Of a DNA stretch of 64,000 bases, positions 44,690 to 56,264 are shown one piece after another. Origin of the DNA: Anaeramoeba flamelloides (lineage: Eukaryota > Metamonada > Anaeramoebidae). Location: assembly GCA_027625915.1 (NCBI GenBank), contig JANTQA010000023.1, positions 13,764,001-13,828,000 on the forward strand, given 5' to 3'. Under the pieces are notes generated by a model. The model was given only the letters and a program-made list of their open reading frames with translations. It made no database searches and was not told the origin of the DNA. The translations under genes and the position numbers were made by a program. The number at the start of each line of letters is the position of its first letter. Positions within the stretch are counted from its first letter, which is position 1.

Positions 44690-44850
44690 TAGTTAGACTG
44701 GGGGTAATATGGATTTTGTATTAGGTTGATGTAAATATCCCCATATTAAAGGGAAATCGAATTCTCCCCATTGGTGGGGATTTGAAGAGATAAACACCAT
44801 TAGTTAGCTCTGCTGTCTTGAATGACGATGCCTATGGAGTGGATTACCAC
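44690..44850. other. GC-richer structured island of unknown nature
   Basis: Contains two nested inverted repeats, GGGGTAATATGGA with TCCCCATATTA and TCCCCA-TTGG-TGGGGA, followed by a balanced-composition segment (GCTCTGCTGTCTTGAATGAC). No frame. It does not fold as a tRNA by eye. A structured RNA or an unidentified repeat are both possible. Confidence 0.3.
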
Positions 44851-45109
44851 CAAAAAATTATATTGAATAATTACTTTTCGTTTAGTTGAAAAAAATCAAA
44901 TAAGAACAAAAAAATTTATCGAATTTCATTATTAAACAAATGTAAAAATTTCAAAGTATATTAAGTTAAAAAAACCAATTTAACAAAAAGATCATTTTTA
45001 AAGTATATTTAATTTCAAAAATAGACATAGTATAAAAATTTTTAAATTTCGAAAGATAATTTAATCTTTTCTAATCTAGTATTTCCACAGATGTTCATTT
45101 CTTCTATTT

Positions 45110-45580
45110 TAAACATACAGCTGTTCCAAGTCTACGTTAAAATTTTAAATAAAATAAAATTGAGTTTTCTATTCTTATTCTCCCTTTTCAAAAAATTCTG
45201 AAATAAGAGTTATTATTCAAAAAAAAATTTCAATAAAGGAGCTATTATTCAAATTTTTGAAACATCAAAAAAAAAAAATTCAAGATCACTTAATGTAACT
45301 TCAATATTATCAGTCCAAAAAAGTTCAAAAAATATATCAATATTTGCTGATCTTTAAAAATTATACCATTTTTGAACATTATTTTTAATTACTTCATAAA
45401 TCTTCAAATTTATTTTTTTTGATGTTTCAAAAATTTGAATAATAGCTCCTTTATTGAAATTTTTTTTTGAATAATAACTCTTATTTCAGAATTTTTTGAA
45501 AATAGAAAATAAGAATAGAAAACTTTATTGTGTTTTATTAAAAATTTTATGGCCTACTTGGAAGGAATGTACCACTTTGC
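45110..45580. repeat. Foldback element R, 470 bp
   Basis: Arms of about 105 bp at 45,167-45,275 and 45,415-45,522 are near-perfect inverted copies (TAAGAGTTATTATTCAAAAA, AAAGGAGCTATTATTCAAAT). Weaker pairing extends outward to about 45,110 and 45,580. No coding content. Confidence 0.65.
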
Positions 45581-45824
45581 TTCAATACAAACTCAATTTA
45601 ATACAATATATTTCGATTGGTGGCCGTTCTCGAATTTGTTATGTTTCTCATGTAATTAATAGATTTTGTTATTTTAGTAACAATAACCAGAGAAAATAAA
45701 ATTTAAATAATTAACAAAAAAATTGTTTTTAAAAAATATTCAATTTCAAAAATTCATACTGAGAAATAAAAATTATTAATTATAACAATCCAAAAAACTA
45801 AAAAAAAAAAAATCAAAAGAATAA

Positions 45825-46371
45825 TAAACCATTGTCCAGTCAAAGGGGGCAGTTGTAGGAAGTGATTTGGATGTACTTGAATGGTTTAAATTGATAGTAG
45901 AACAAAAAAATTATTTGGTCTAATTTCAAAATTGAAATCATCTTTTAACATTTAAATTTTTGTTTTTAAACTATTTTTTAATGATATCTTAATTCATTTT
46001 TTACAATTTTTTTTTTATATCGTAAGACCGATATCCTTTTTTTTGTAAGAATGTGTTATTCTAATATTATTGAATTAGTAAAAATGATTGTAGAGAAATA
46101 ATTTTGAATTCTATAGGGATTTCATTTGGATCTCCAATCAAAGATCAAAATGAACATTGTTTTGTTTCCATACTATATTCATCAAGTATTTGTTTTTTTC
46201 TATTTTTAAGAAAATTTATTGATTTTTTCAGTTTTATTTCATAGGGGTATTGATCTATCCTTTGATGTATATCATTCTATTTAATTCTTATTTGTTTCAT
46301 CAAAGACCAGTTATATTGAAAAATTGATATTTGAAAACAATTCGGCACCTCTTCGACTGAAAAAGAGTTTA
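45825..46371 (+). mobile_element. Element D3, 547 bp
   Basis: TAAACCATTGTCCAGTCAAA at the left and CGACTGAAAAAGAGTTTA at the right are inverted termini. Shares blocks in the same order with D2 and D4. Confidence 0.65.
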
Positions 46372-46604
46372 AAAACAAAAAATAAAATTTCCAATTCAAT
46401 ATTATCTCAAAGACAAAATTTCAGAAGAAAAAAAAAATTAAAAAGTATTCTCAATTTTCAAATCCAAAAAAACAAAAAAATATTTATCTTTTCTTATTTT
46501 ATATTTTCACAAATTCAATTTCGTCAATTTGAAACCAATTTATTTATAACAATAAAAAATCAATTTAATTTGATTTAATCCAAATTGTCGTTCTTTTATT
46601 AACT

Positions 46605-46640
46605 AAACAACATTTCAAAAATTGTTGCCCACCTGAAATA

Positions 46641-46674
<34 letters not shown>

Positions 46675-47880
46675 TCAGTCAAAGGGGCCCAGTTGTAATG
46701 GTATAATACACGTGTTTAAAGGGTTTGCATAGATATTAGAAGAAAAATTTTATTTTGGAAATTTTCAAAATTGAAATCATTTTTTCACATTTCTACACAT
46801 TTTTGTTTTTTTTTTTCGATTTTTTTTTTAAAACGTCATTCAATTGCAAAAAAATTTTTTATTGCAAGATCAATAGTCACTTGGTAAAAATGTGTTATTT
46901 TAAGGTTATTGGAACCATGTAATGATTGTTGAGAAATCATATCGATTTCTATTGCAATTCAATTGGATCTTTTATCTTGATATTTGTTTAATAAATTTGA
47001 AAAAATTTCACTTCATTTTCATTTCCTTTTTCAAATAGATACCAAAAATACCAACAAACTTCGTTTTAGGACTTAATTTCTAAAAGAAAAGTATGGAAAA
47101 TGAAGTGAAAAATGTTTCATATTTATTATTCAAATACCAGTAGAAGTTCAAAACGAACATCGTTGTTTTTCTCAATCTATCCCTAAGAATTTGATTTTTT
47201 TAATTTTTAAGAAAATTCATTGATTAATTAGTTTTCTTTCAGACATATATCAACAATTCCTTGATTTCTTCTTATTCTTTTTATTTCTTATTTGTTCTCC
47301 AAAGGTTAATTATATAAAAAAATTGATATTTGAAAAAAACGTTGGGACCCTTTGACTGAAACAGAGTTTATATATCGTTTAGTATTCGAGAAAAAAAATA
47401 ATTAAATCTGATTTGTAATTCACTTTTATATCATCCTAAATATATAAAAACCTGATATTTTAAAAATTAAAATCCAATAAAACCAAAAAATAATATATGT
47501 GAAGTCACAATTTTTAAAATGAGCATTATGGATTTTTTATTACTTAACTTTCACTGAAAAAATGGTTAACACATAGATTTTTTGCTAATACTTAAATTTA
47601 TTTTAAAGGACAATGTATAGTCTTAATTTTCTTAATGATTATTGGTCTTTTTTTTTTTTTTTTCGACTTGATCTTCGAAAAAAAAGAAAAACAGAAATCG
47701 AAAAAGAAATACAAAAGAAAAACAAAAATTTGAAAAATAAAAACATAAATTTTGCAAAATTAGAAAAAATGATTCTGATCCATTAAAATTTTAAAACATT
47801 TTTTTAATAAGAATTATAGATATTAAACCCAAAAAAATCCATTAATATGATAAAGAGAGTCAAAATTTTTGAAAAATAGT
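46605..47880 (+). repeat. Element J3, split by element D4
   Basis: The left end (TTTCAAAAATTGTTGCCCAC) is followed by a TA run and then D4. J sequence resumes at about 47,371 (TTTAGTATTCGAG, ATTAAATCTGATTTGTAATT) and runs to GAGTCAAAATTTTTGAAA near 47,870. Alignment with J1 shows that D4 went into J3 at the TA run. Confidence 0.6.
46664..47370 (+). mobile_element. Element D4, 707 bp, inserted in J3 and itself carrying element S
   Basis: Termini TAAACTATTTTTCAGTCAAA and TTTGACTGAAACAGAGTTTA, flanked by TA repeats. It is about 160 bp longer than other D copies because of a small foldback, S, near 46,995-47,130, whose arms are TTTCACTTCATTTTC and GAAAATGAAGTGAAA. Confidence 0.65.
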
Positions 47881-47984
47881 TTATTTATATTTAACAAAAT
47901 CAGGATTTTGGAATATTCTACGGATAAAAAATATTCATTTTTTTCAACAAAAAAAGAAATAAATAAATATATAAAAGACAAAAA

Positions 47985-48210
47985 TCTTCTAGATCCCAAA
48001 AAGTTTTAAAGACCGACACATCAAAATTGACAAATTTTTATTCAAAATTTTTAATTCTAACAATTGTAATTTGAAATCGAAGGTTACTCTTTTTAGTTCG
48101 TTTTTTTTAATAAATGTGATAGTTTTTGATGATTAATTTTTTAAAAGATTAATTGTAAATCACATGATGTTTTGTTTTGAATTGGTATTAGACACTGACA
48201 AATATTATGA
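47985..48210 (-). mobile_element. Element A3, diverged partial copy
   Basis: Aligns with A2 at about 9,645-9,845 in the same direction: AGTTTTAAAGACCGACACAT for the hairpin arm, AAAATTGACAAATT, CAATTGTAATTTGA, and ATTGGTATTAGACACT for ATTGGTGTTAGGTCCT. No TTAA end can be set. It is much more diverged than A1 and A2 are from each other. Confidence 0.45.
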
Positions 48211-48545
48211 AATTTTATTTTTTCCATTTCAAAAATTATTTAAAACTCTAATGATTCAACACTTAGTTCACAGGAAAAATATTCATTGTTACCTTATTTG
48301 GAATAATATAAAAACAAATATTACAAGATTAATTATGCGAGTTTTAATTATATTTATTATATTTATTTGAAGAAAATTATAAGGGTATACAAAATAAATT
48401 AATGTGGTTATGTTCAAAAAAAAAGTTTTTATGAAAAGATCATAAATAATAATACTTTTTCTAAACAAAAGAACAAAAAAAAAGCTAATAAAAGCAATTA
48501 CAAAAGAATCCGCAGAAAGGATGGGTTATTGTAAATAATTTGGGT

Positions 48546-50354
48546 TTAATTTGTTTCGGCATTCATTAGCTTTAGTTTTTTTTGCACTTCCTTTAGGCGT
48601 TCGCCATGTAAGGGGAACTTGAATAAAAGAAGAATTACTATAATATTCCCAAAGATGCAGATTGGCCCCATCAACAACTTGAGAGCTGTTTTGAGTTGAG
48701 AAATTTTTTGCACCGTGACATCACCATTGACAAGGTATTGCTCCCAGCCAAAGCCATTTAAAACGATGGCGAGAACTCCAAAGACGATAATAGTTGAGTA
48801 GCGGTTAATGAGACCATTTACACCATAGTAGGATCCGGCTCTTCGCGATTTTGTGTTGACCTCATCTTCGTCGATGATCTGGGCGACAATTGGCTCAACG
48901 AAGTAGATCGCGCCGGACAGTCCAATGCCCACAGTACACATACAAAATAAGGCGACGTACCTTCTGCCGTCAAGAAACCAGAAGGGGATCAGCGCAAAAG
49001 ACCAAAAGGTTTGGGTGAGAATAAATGCATTTCTCCATCCAAACTTTGTCCCGATCTTTTTCATTAATGGGATGGCTGCTGCCGCGGTGAGGAACGATGA
49101 GAGCAGTAAAATCGAAATGAAGATACTCCCCTCTTTGATATCCAAGATCCATACTGAATATAGGGTAACCACTGTAGTGAGCATTTTAAAAACAAACCAT
49201 TTGATCATATTTGCAAAACAGAAAATTAAAAAGCATCTATTTTTGAGAGTCTCTTTTAACATTTTAAAAATCCCATCATCTTTCTTCTTCTTCTTTTTCT
49301 CATTCTTTTTCTTAGTATTCTCTTCTTCTTCTTCTTCTTCTTGATCCACATTTTCTTCTTCTAGCCCAGCTCCTTTATTTTCCTCTACATCTTCGTCTTT
49401 GTTTTGTTCCATATCTTTCTCTTCTTGATCATCTAGTTCTTCCTTCTCGGATGACTTTCCTGTCTTTTGTTCTGATATATTTCCAAATGGCTCCTCGGTC
49501 CCCAAATCATCTTCGGTCTTCAATTCATCCATTTTGATTTTATCTTTATCCTCATAGCCTAAATATTCATTCTTTCCTTTGGGCTCCTTCATCCCATATT
49601 TAAAAAAGATGTATGCGCTAAAGATGACAAGAATGCCAATTACTCCACCTGTTTTGATATAATCTATACTGATTTGATCAGTTTCTGATTGAGACAGCCC
49701 ATCGATTGGGACAAGGTTTTTGATAAGTAAAGTGGGCATGACAAACCCGATCACTACACCCACAATGAGCAAAACGCTGTTCCATGAATTGGCAAACCCC
49801 CGCTCTTCCTCGTTTCGATACATTTCACTGAAAAGTGCGAGTTGGTTTGTTGAAAAAATTGTATAAAAGGTGTCATAAAGAATGATGATCAGAATCATAT
49901 ACAGGACCTTCCCCCACTGCGGCCAACCCGTACCGATCGTAAACAAAAGAAGGTTGGTTAAGGCAAGCGGGAGTATCGAAACCAGAACCCAAAATCTTCG
50001 CCTTCCTAATTTGCTCTTGGTGTTGTCGCTCAATTGGCCTATCAGCGGATCATTAATTGAATCCCAAATGGCAAAAATTATAAAGCCCCACGATAATGTC
50101 GAGATTTTGATACCAACAACTGAATAGTAAAAAGTGAAAACCAAAAACTGGAACATTTGGTGCGTCATTTGATCAGTCAAGCCACCAAACCCATAACAAA
50201 TCGTTGTACTGGTCTTATGAACACGCTGGCTTTTTTGGATAGCTGGCTTTTCTTTCGACTCAACTGAAGTGGTTGATTGTGTTGGTGAATTTCGCGAATC
50301 GGGCTCACTCATGTGTGAGGAATAAGAACCCTTTGTAGAATACGAGTCTGTCAT
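48546..50354 (-). CDS. GPH-family MFS symporter with acidic cytosolic loop, 602 aa
   Basis: Glycoside-pentoside-hexuronide:cation symporter-type transporter of the major facilitator superfamily (MelB/SLC45-like fold); substrate unknown. A polar Ser-rich N-terminus (about 1-50) is followed by 12 predicted membrane segments. The family motif lies after segment 2: DSINDPLIGQLSDNTKSKLG, then RRRFW (residues about 98-121). The second-half signature QIIDEDEVNTKSRRAGSYYG lies at about 497-516. Between halves, residues about 260-365 form a hydrophilic loop with Glu/Asp runs and then a Lys run. Family members are usually 450-500 aa, and this loop with the N-terminal extension explains the extra length. 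Single exon, uncommon GC content for the region, start at the first ATG. The symporter motif residues look intact, so it is probably functional, likely at the plasma or a vesicle membrane. Confidence 0.92.
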   Translation of the reverse strand: MTDSYSTKGSYSSHMSEPDSRNSPTQSTTSVESKEKPAIQKSQRVHKTSTTICYGFGGLTDQMTHQMFQFLVFTFYYSVVGIKISTLSWGFIIFAIWDSINDPLIGQLSDNTKSKLGRRRFWVLVSILPLALTNLLLFTIGTGWPQWGKVLYMILIIILYDTFYTIFSTNQLALFSEMYRNEEERGFANSWNSVLLIVGVVIGFVMPTLLIKNLVPIDGLSQSETDQISIDYIKTGGVIGILVIFSAYIFFKYGMKEPKGKNEYLGYEDKDKIKMDELKTEDDLGTEEPFGNISEQKTGKSSEKEELDDQEEKDMEQNKDEDVEENKGAGLEEENVDQEEEEEEENTKKKNEKKKKKKDDGIFKMLKETLKNRCFLIFCFANMIKWFVFKMLTTVVTLYSVWILDIKEGSIFISILLLSSFLTAAAAIPLMKKIGTKFGWRNAFILTQTFWSFALIPFWFLDGRRYVALFCMCTVGIGLSGAIYFVEPIVAQIIDEDEVNTKSRRAGSYYGVNGLINRYSTIIVFGVLAIVLNGFGWEQYLVNGDVTVQKISQLKTALKLLMGPICIFGNIIVILLLFKFPLHGERLKEVQKKLKLMNAETN

Positions 50355-51860
50355 TTATAAAGTTTTGAAGAAATATACAGTAAAAATCAAATTAAAAAAA
50401 TTTAAATTTTATCCAATTGCTGAAAAAGATAAAAGTTGAATTTAACCTTTAAAAAATATATTTTGAATTGAAGGCGTGTGATCTTTATATATTATGCTTA
50501 AAACTCATTAAAACATTTGAGATCCTGAAAGAAAAATTCTAGTTTTTAAATTAGAAATTGACATTAAAAAGAAAATTTGTTTTCATTTTCTCATTTGATC
50601 TATTTTGAAAACCCTTATTCTTTAACCTTTGAAGTGATCTTTCTTGATTTTTGTTTTGAATTTTTTTTATGAGCAATTAAGAAGTTAATAAAATAAATTT
50701 TTCTTAGCAAACACAAACATATTTATTCCAGATTCTCAAAGTGGTTTCAAATTGGGTGCTTCCCTTGTGTACTGGTATTGTCTTGAAATTTTTTTGACAC
50801 TTCTGAACACAATTTATTTTCAAACAGTAAAAAAACTTTTTTGAACTTTTTCACTTTTTTGAATATAATTTTCGGATTTTTAAAAACCTAGAATCTTTTA
50901 TTATTCAAATAGAAACAAATTTTTCTGATTATAGTATTTTGATCACATCATAAATGTCTCAAATAAAGTTTTTAAAATTATAATTTCTAAATAAAGATTG
51001 AAGAATAATTTGAAGTTAAAGGAAAAAAAGAAGTTATGTCAAAATCAAATTTGAATAATCTGATTTCTCCATCATTTTGTACCTAGTTTAATCAAAAATA
51101 TGATTTGTAAGTCCCAAAACCCTTATCTCTCTTTAAAATCCTTAATTATTTTGATTCTTCTTACAAAAAGACAAGCAATTTAGTTTCAAGAGTGTGTCGA
51201 GTCTTAAATTAATTTTAATGATTGTCTACTTGATCTTATTCTAAAATTATAAAAAAAGAATGGAATTTGATCAAAATATTTACCAATTTTTCGAGTTTTA
51301 TTAAAATTTGTTGTTTTTTTAAAAAAATTTTTGAATAAAATTTCGCATTTGATCGTTACTTTGGAAAAGTTTTCTTAATTAATACTCAACCAAGGAGTTA
51401 TTAATTCCAGAATTAATAAATTATTTATGGTGAATTTTTTTGATCTTTTTGTTATTTTTCGAAGCAAACCTTCTAGATTTAAAAAAAAAAACAGATCTAT
51501 AAATTTAAATTATAGATCTGGCTAAAAAATTAGTTTTATTTTAAACAGATTAATCAAAATAATTATTGAAAACAATAATCTTTTTTATTAAAAATCAAAA
51601 AGATCTTTTGATTAATTTTCTAATAAATGGAGAAAATTACTTTTTTTTTTACTCTCTATCAAAAATTATGAATTTTTGTTCTCCTTTTTGGAAATGTCCA
51701 AAAAAATTTATTTAAAAATTGTTAAATTCAGAATAAATTGTAATTTTTCTTTTGAAGGGAGGAAATCAATTTTTTTCTTACCACGATTATTTTTGATAAA
51801 AATTTTACTTTAATTAAAAAATCGATAGATTTTCGAAACAAATCTAAGAAAAAAAAAAAA
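50355..51860. other. Upstream region of the symporter gene, no gene seen
   Basis: AT-rich, no coding-like frame. A perfect 11-bp-arm palindrome (CAGATCTATAA / TTATAGATCTG) sits at about 51,492-51,520. Confidence 0.5.
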
Positions 51861-52030
51861 TGTTATTAACTTTTACAGTATTGAAAAGAATTAAGTAAAA
51901 TCAAAGATTTTGTTAAATTCTTTTAAATTCCTGAAAGCTGCCATTAAACTTTTTTATTTTCGTGTTTATTTGTAAAATCAATAAATTATCAGTATAAAAC
52001 TGAAAACCATAAGAAAATGGCTATTGGGTT
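51860..52030. repeat. Palindromic-module cluster 6
   Basis: One alpha module (51,875-51,934; AGTATTGAAAAGAATT pairing with AATTCTTTTAAATTCCT) and a gamma-like half with AAACTGAAAACCATAAGAAA. Confidence 0.5.
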
Positions 52031-52035
52031 TCCAG

Positions 52036-52704
52036 AATATAAAAGTTCAATACTATTATTAATTGGAATATTACCAAAAACGAAAAGTAAAATCAATCAA
52101 GATAAGAAATAAATCAACTTCAAATTCTAATTGATTATATTATTTTTATCCAACTAATAAATATTATTGAGATCTACATTTTTTATCAAAAAATTAAAGT
52201 ATTTTTGATGATCACAAAAATAGTCAAATTTTTTAACAATTTTTTTAATAAGATATCAATTAAAAAAAATCCTCTCCAAAAAAAAAAGTAGCTTTGGTGA
52301 AAAAAAAGTTGTACAGAGAAAAAAAGTTCAATACTGTTTTTCATAAGGAAAACTACTAAAAATGAAAAATAAAATAAATTCAAAGAAGAAACAAATTAAT
52401 TTCAGAGAATAATCGATGAAATTATTTTTAACCAATCCACCAATTCAATTTAGATATCTTTGATTATTGAAACATTTCGAGCTGTTTTGGAGATCATCAA
52501 AAATAGTCAATTTCTATATAAATTTTTAATACCAGGATAATAAAAGAATATACCCATATCAAAGATATTATTAGAGAACCCTGTTCTTGTGTTGAATTCT
52601 CTATTTTGTCTTTAATAATTTATTTTATTTTTTAATTAATAGATTCCACTTTGAATTTTCAGTAGCACTTTGTAAAGAAAAAACAGTATTGAACTTTTTT
52701 GGTT
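52036..52704 (+). repeat. Elements G2 and G3 in tandem
   Basis: G3 (52,319-52,704) is bounded by AAAAAGTTCAATACTGTTTT and AAAACAGTATTGAACTTTTT, an exact inverted pair. G2 (52,036-52,330) begins AAAAGTTCAATACTATTATT, runs parallel to the first two-thirds of G3 and stops where G3 begins. Confidence 0.55.
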
Positions 52705-52769
52705 GTTTTGGCTGTTTTTCCAAAATAGTAATACAAATAGAAATAATGTATTTCCAAATAAGTGTGGTA

Positions 52770-53300
52770 ATTATTTTTTTACATTTCATAAAAAATCATC
52801 ATTTTTAGTGAAGGTATTCATTAATTGATAATAAATTAAGTTTCATATTAATATCTATTAAATCAGTGACTAAGTTTTTTATTTCGAAATATCTTGTAGG
52901 AAAGATTTCCAAAAAAAGAAAGAAAAATAACACTTTTTTTGGAGAAAACAAGGTACGACAAATTTCAATAAAACTGGAAATATGGATTCGGTGCAAATGA
53001 TTTTTTAAACAATTAAATGCTGTTATATTCTTTAAATTCTATTTGAAAATTTGTTGAGATTAAACAAGTTATGAAAACGGTTTTCTCGATCTAGAAGAAA
53101 ATAATAAACTCCAATTTTCACCTCTAAAAAATATCATATAAAATCGAGATCAGAAATTTTAATATTTTTTATTTATGTAATTCAATACGAAAAAACAAAT
53201 TTAATTTTTTTCAAGAATCAATAAATTGTAGTTAATTATTTTGGATGTTTAAATACTTTTTTGTATATTGTGTTTAAAAGAGATATTTTAAAATAAATTT
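52770..53300 (+). repeat. Repeat P2, the empty-site copy
   Basis: Direct repeat of P1 (11,205-11,960) without element B2. The point matching the insertion is near 53,258, where a single TA occurs. Confidence 0.6.
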
Positions 53301-55520
53301 ACCACACTTTATGGGAAATAGCTTACAATTTAATTCACGATTTACTCTTATGATTTATTTTTTTTTTTTGATTATTTGAATTTTCTATTCATTTTTAGTA
53401 ATACTTATAAAAATCATGTTTTTCTATCTTGAAAAAATAATAATATTCCATGAACAAAAACCTTAGGAATATTTTAAAAAATAGATTAGAATTTATTTAG
53501 GAAGTGAAAATTGATTATTAAAGAGTAATTTGGTAAAAAATCCACACCCAAAACTATTTCATATTATCTTCTATAAGTTATTTCTCAACTAAAAAAAAAT
53601 TTCCAGTAAATTTAATCACAAATTCAAAAAATTTTACATCTAGAGATTTAAAAACAATATAAAAATCTAATTCCTCAAAACAATAAACTTAATTTTAATG
53701 CTATTATCATAAATGAATTATTTTTTTTTTTGAAAAGTTTAATCCATTTTTCTCATTTTGGAAAATTTTAAAATTCAACATATTACCAAATTATTTAAAA
53801 AAAAAATTATTTTCTTTGAAAGAAGATTGAAATCTTATTGCCTGTAAGGGAAGTTTGTAAAAAATATACTATTAGAAATAAAAACACTAAGTTTTATAAT
53901 AACTCGTTTTTAAAAATCTACTTAATAAAAAAAAAAAAAAATTACTTTAAATTTGAAATAAATACAATTTATTGATTTTATTAACAATTTGAATTAATTT
54001 TATATTTATTCGATCAAAAAAAAAAAAAAATACAAGAAAAAAAACCCAACCATTAAACTAAATAATCTCTCAAGATACTTTTTTGAAACATGGAAAAATC
54101 AACTTACAAAAGTAACGAAATATTTTTTATTTTGATTATTTTTGAAATATAATTAATAACAAAATTCACAATTATTTCAGTGGACTAGTATTTAGCCAAA
54201 TATTAAATTTATCACGATATTTCCCCATTATTTATGAATATTTTAAATATCTTCAAATAGATAAAATAAATAAAAAAAGAAATTTAAATATAAATAAATA
54301 AATATTCTCAAATCAACGAAAAAATAGTATTTTTCGAATTTAATCAAATATCAAAATTGGTCAAAATCTCAATTTTTTCAAAATAGTCTATTTTATTGAA
54401 ATATATTGACTGTTGGTATTTAAAAAAACATCATTTTATGTGGGTTAAGATATTTGAGGGTACATTATGTTAGAATATGATTGTCTGATTTGGATGGTAC
54501 ATTAGTGAATTTTGTAAAAAAAAAAATAATTAAAAAATTAATTAAACTTTTAAAACTTGTTTTAAGGGATAAAAAATTTTGACTTAACTTTTGTTTTCAA
54601 AATTCGGTTTCAAATAAATTTTTAAAAATATTTAGTATTGGTCATTTCAACATTTTGGTTTTTCTACAATACAAGTAATAAATTACTACCAATTGCAAAA
54701 TAATCATTTTTTTCCTCCCAAAATCATTAAAAATCATAAAAAACTTTTATACCAAAGAAAAGAATCAAGAAATTCTTCAAAATTATAAAAAAATTCAATT
54801 TGATTAATTTTGAAATCTAATAATATATCCCAAATAACTGATATTTATCATAAAAATTTGTTATTTATACTCTGAAACTTTGAAAAAAAAAAAGAATATT
54901 CCCTTATCTTTTAAATTTCAAGAATTTTAATCAATATTTGTGAATAAAATAAAAAGATCAATTTTTTCAGATCTCCAATGTTTTCAATATTTTATATAAT
55001 TTTTCTTGTATTTTTAAAATAAGAAAAAAGTTCCGAGGTTGGTTGTTGATAAAAACTCTACTAAATTACTAAAATTGAGGATTTTCATCAAAATAAAAAG
55101 ATTTTAAAATTTTTCTTTTTCAAATTTGAACCAAAAATCCAAACTAATAAAGGATCTCAGAGATTTTTACTGAAAATTTAATTGGAAAAAAAATATTCCT
55201 TTTATCAAATGATAGTTCATTTTTCTAAAATTGATAAATGGGGCTATTTATCAGGTTTAATCTTATTTATGTGGAAATAATTATTCTATTGCCTTTTGTA
55301 TTAAAAATAAAATGGAGTTACTTGTATCTTCATTGGTCAAGTGTATTATAAAAACTAATTTTAATTTTAATAAATCTTCATTTTGTCATCAAGATCTAAA
55401 AAGGAAAAATTTATTTTTCATCAAACAAGATTTGATAATTCACTATTATTTCTGCTGTTTTCATTCGCTTTAGGAAACAAACCAAAAGTTAATTCAAAAT
55501 AATTTATTGACTTGATAACA
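53301..55520. other. Intergenic DNA, no gene seen
   Basis: More than 2 kb of very AT-rich DNA with long A and T runs. No frame, palindrome or repeat match that I could support. Confidence 0.5.
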
Positions 55521-55524
55521 TTAA

Positions 55525-56090
55525 GGTTTACAATCCCTGAAATTTGAAAAAAGATTATCTTGTGTAGGGTGTGGGTAATTGTTAATTTGGTTTTTAGCCG
55601 ATCGATCTTGTGCTTGGTATGCATTTTAATAGTGGTTCAATATGGCAATTTTTGGGATGATAATTTCTTTTTTTTTTTTCGGAAATCCGAATTGAAGATT
55701 GTAAGACTAATATATCGGAAGGTAAGTTACCAAAAAAAAATGTGATTTGTTGATTTTTGATTGAAATTTTTTTTTTAGGTTTGGTTTTATTTAGATCCTT
55801 AATAAAAAGAATTTTTTTTATTTTGTTAATTGAATAAAAAGTAAACCAGAATTTTCTTCGAAAATACAAAAATCTACATTTATTCTTAAACACCTAACAA
55901 TCTATTAATCTTACATTCTTCAATTCGGATTTTCGAAAAAAAAAAAAAGAAATTTAATCCCAAAAATTGCTATATTGAACCACTATTAAAATGCATACCA
56001 AGCACAAGATCGATCGGCTAAAAACCAAATTAACAATTACCCACACCCTACACAAGATAATCTTTAGTCAAATTTCAGGGATTGTAAACC
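55525..56090. mobile_element. Element K1, 566-bp foldback flanked by TTAA
   Basis: Flanked by TTAA at 55,521-55,524 and 56,091-56,094. It begins GGTTTACAATCCCTGAAATT and ends with the exact inverse (TTTCAGGGATTGTAAACC). The two arms, about 200 bp each, pair almost perfectly (GCCGATCGATCTTGTGCTTG against CAAGCACAAGATCGATCGGC), leaving a central part of about 170 bp. No coding content. Confidence 0.75.
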
Positions 56091-56264
56091 TTAAGAAAGA
56101 AATAACTGTTCTTCAATTAAATTATCAACCAATACTTAAATGAACTTTCCTAACATATTAAAAGTACAACAACAAAATTGAATCAATTTGTTAGTTATTG
56201 CGTGTTCTCATTAAAAAAACAAAGAGTTTATTGTTTGCAATGAAAAACAATTTAAAATAGGATA

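Noticed and set aside
48925-50127. Plus-strand frames over the symporter gene
   Set aside because: Antisense shadows; the Ser/Phe runs mirror the Glu/Lys loop.
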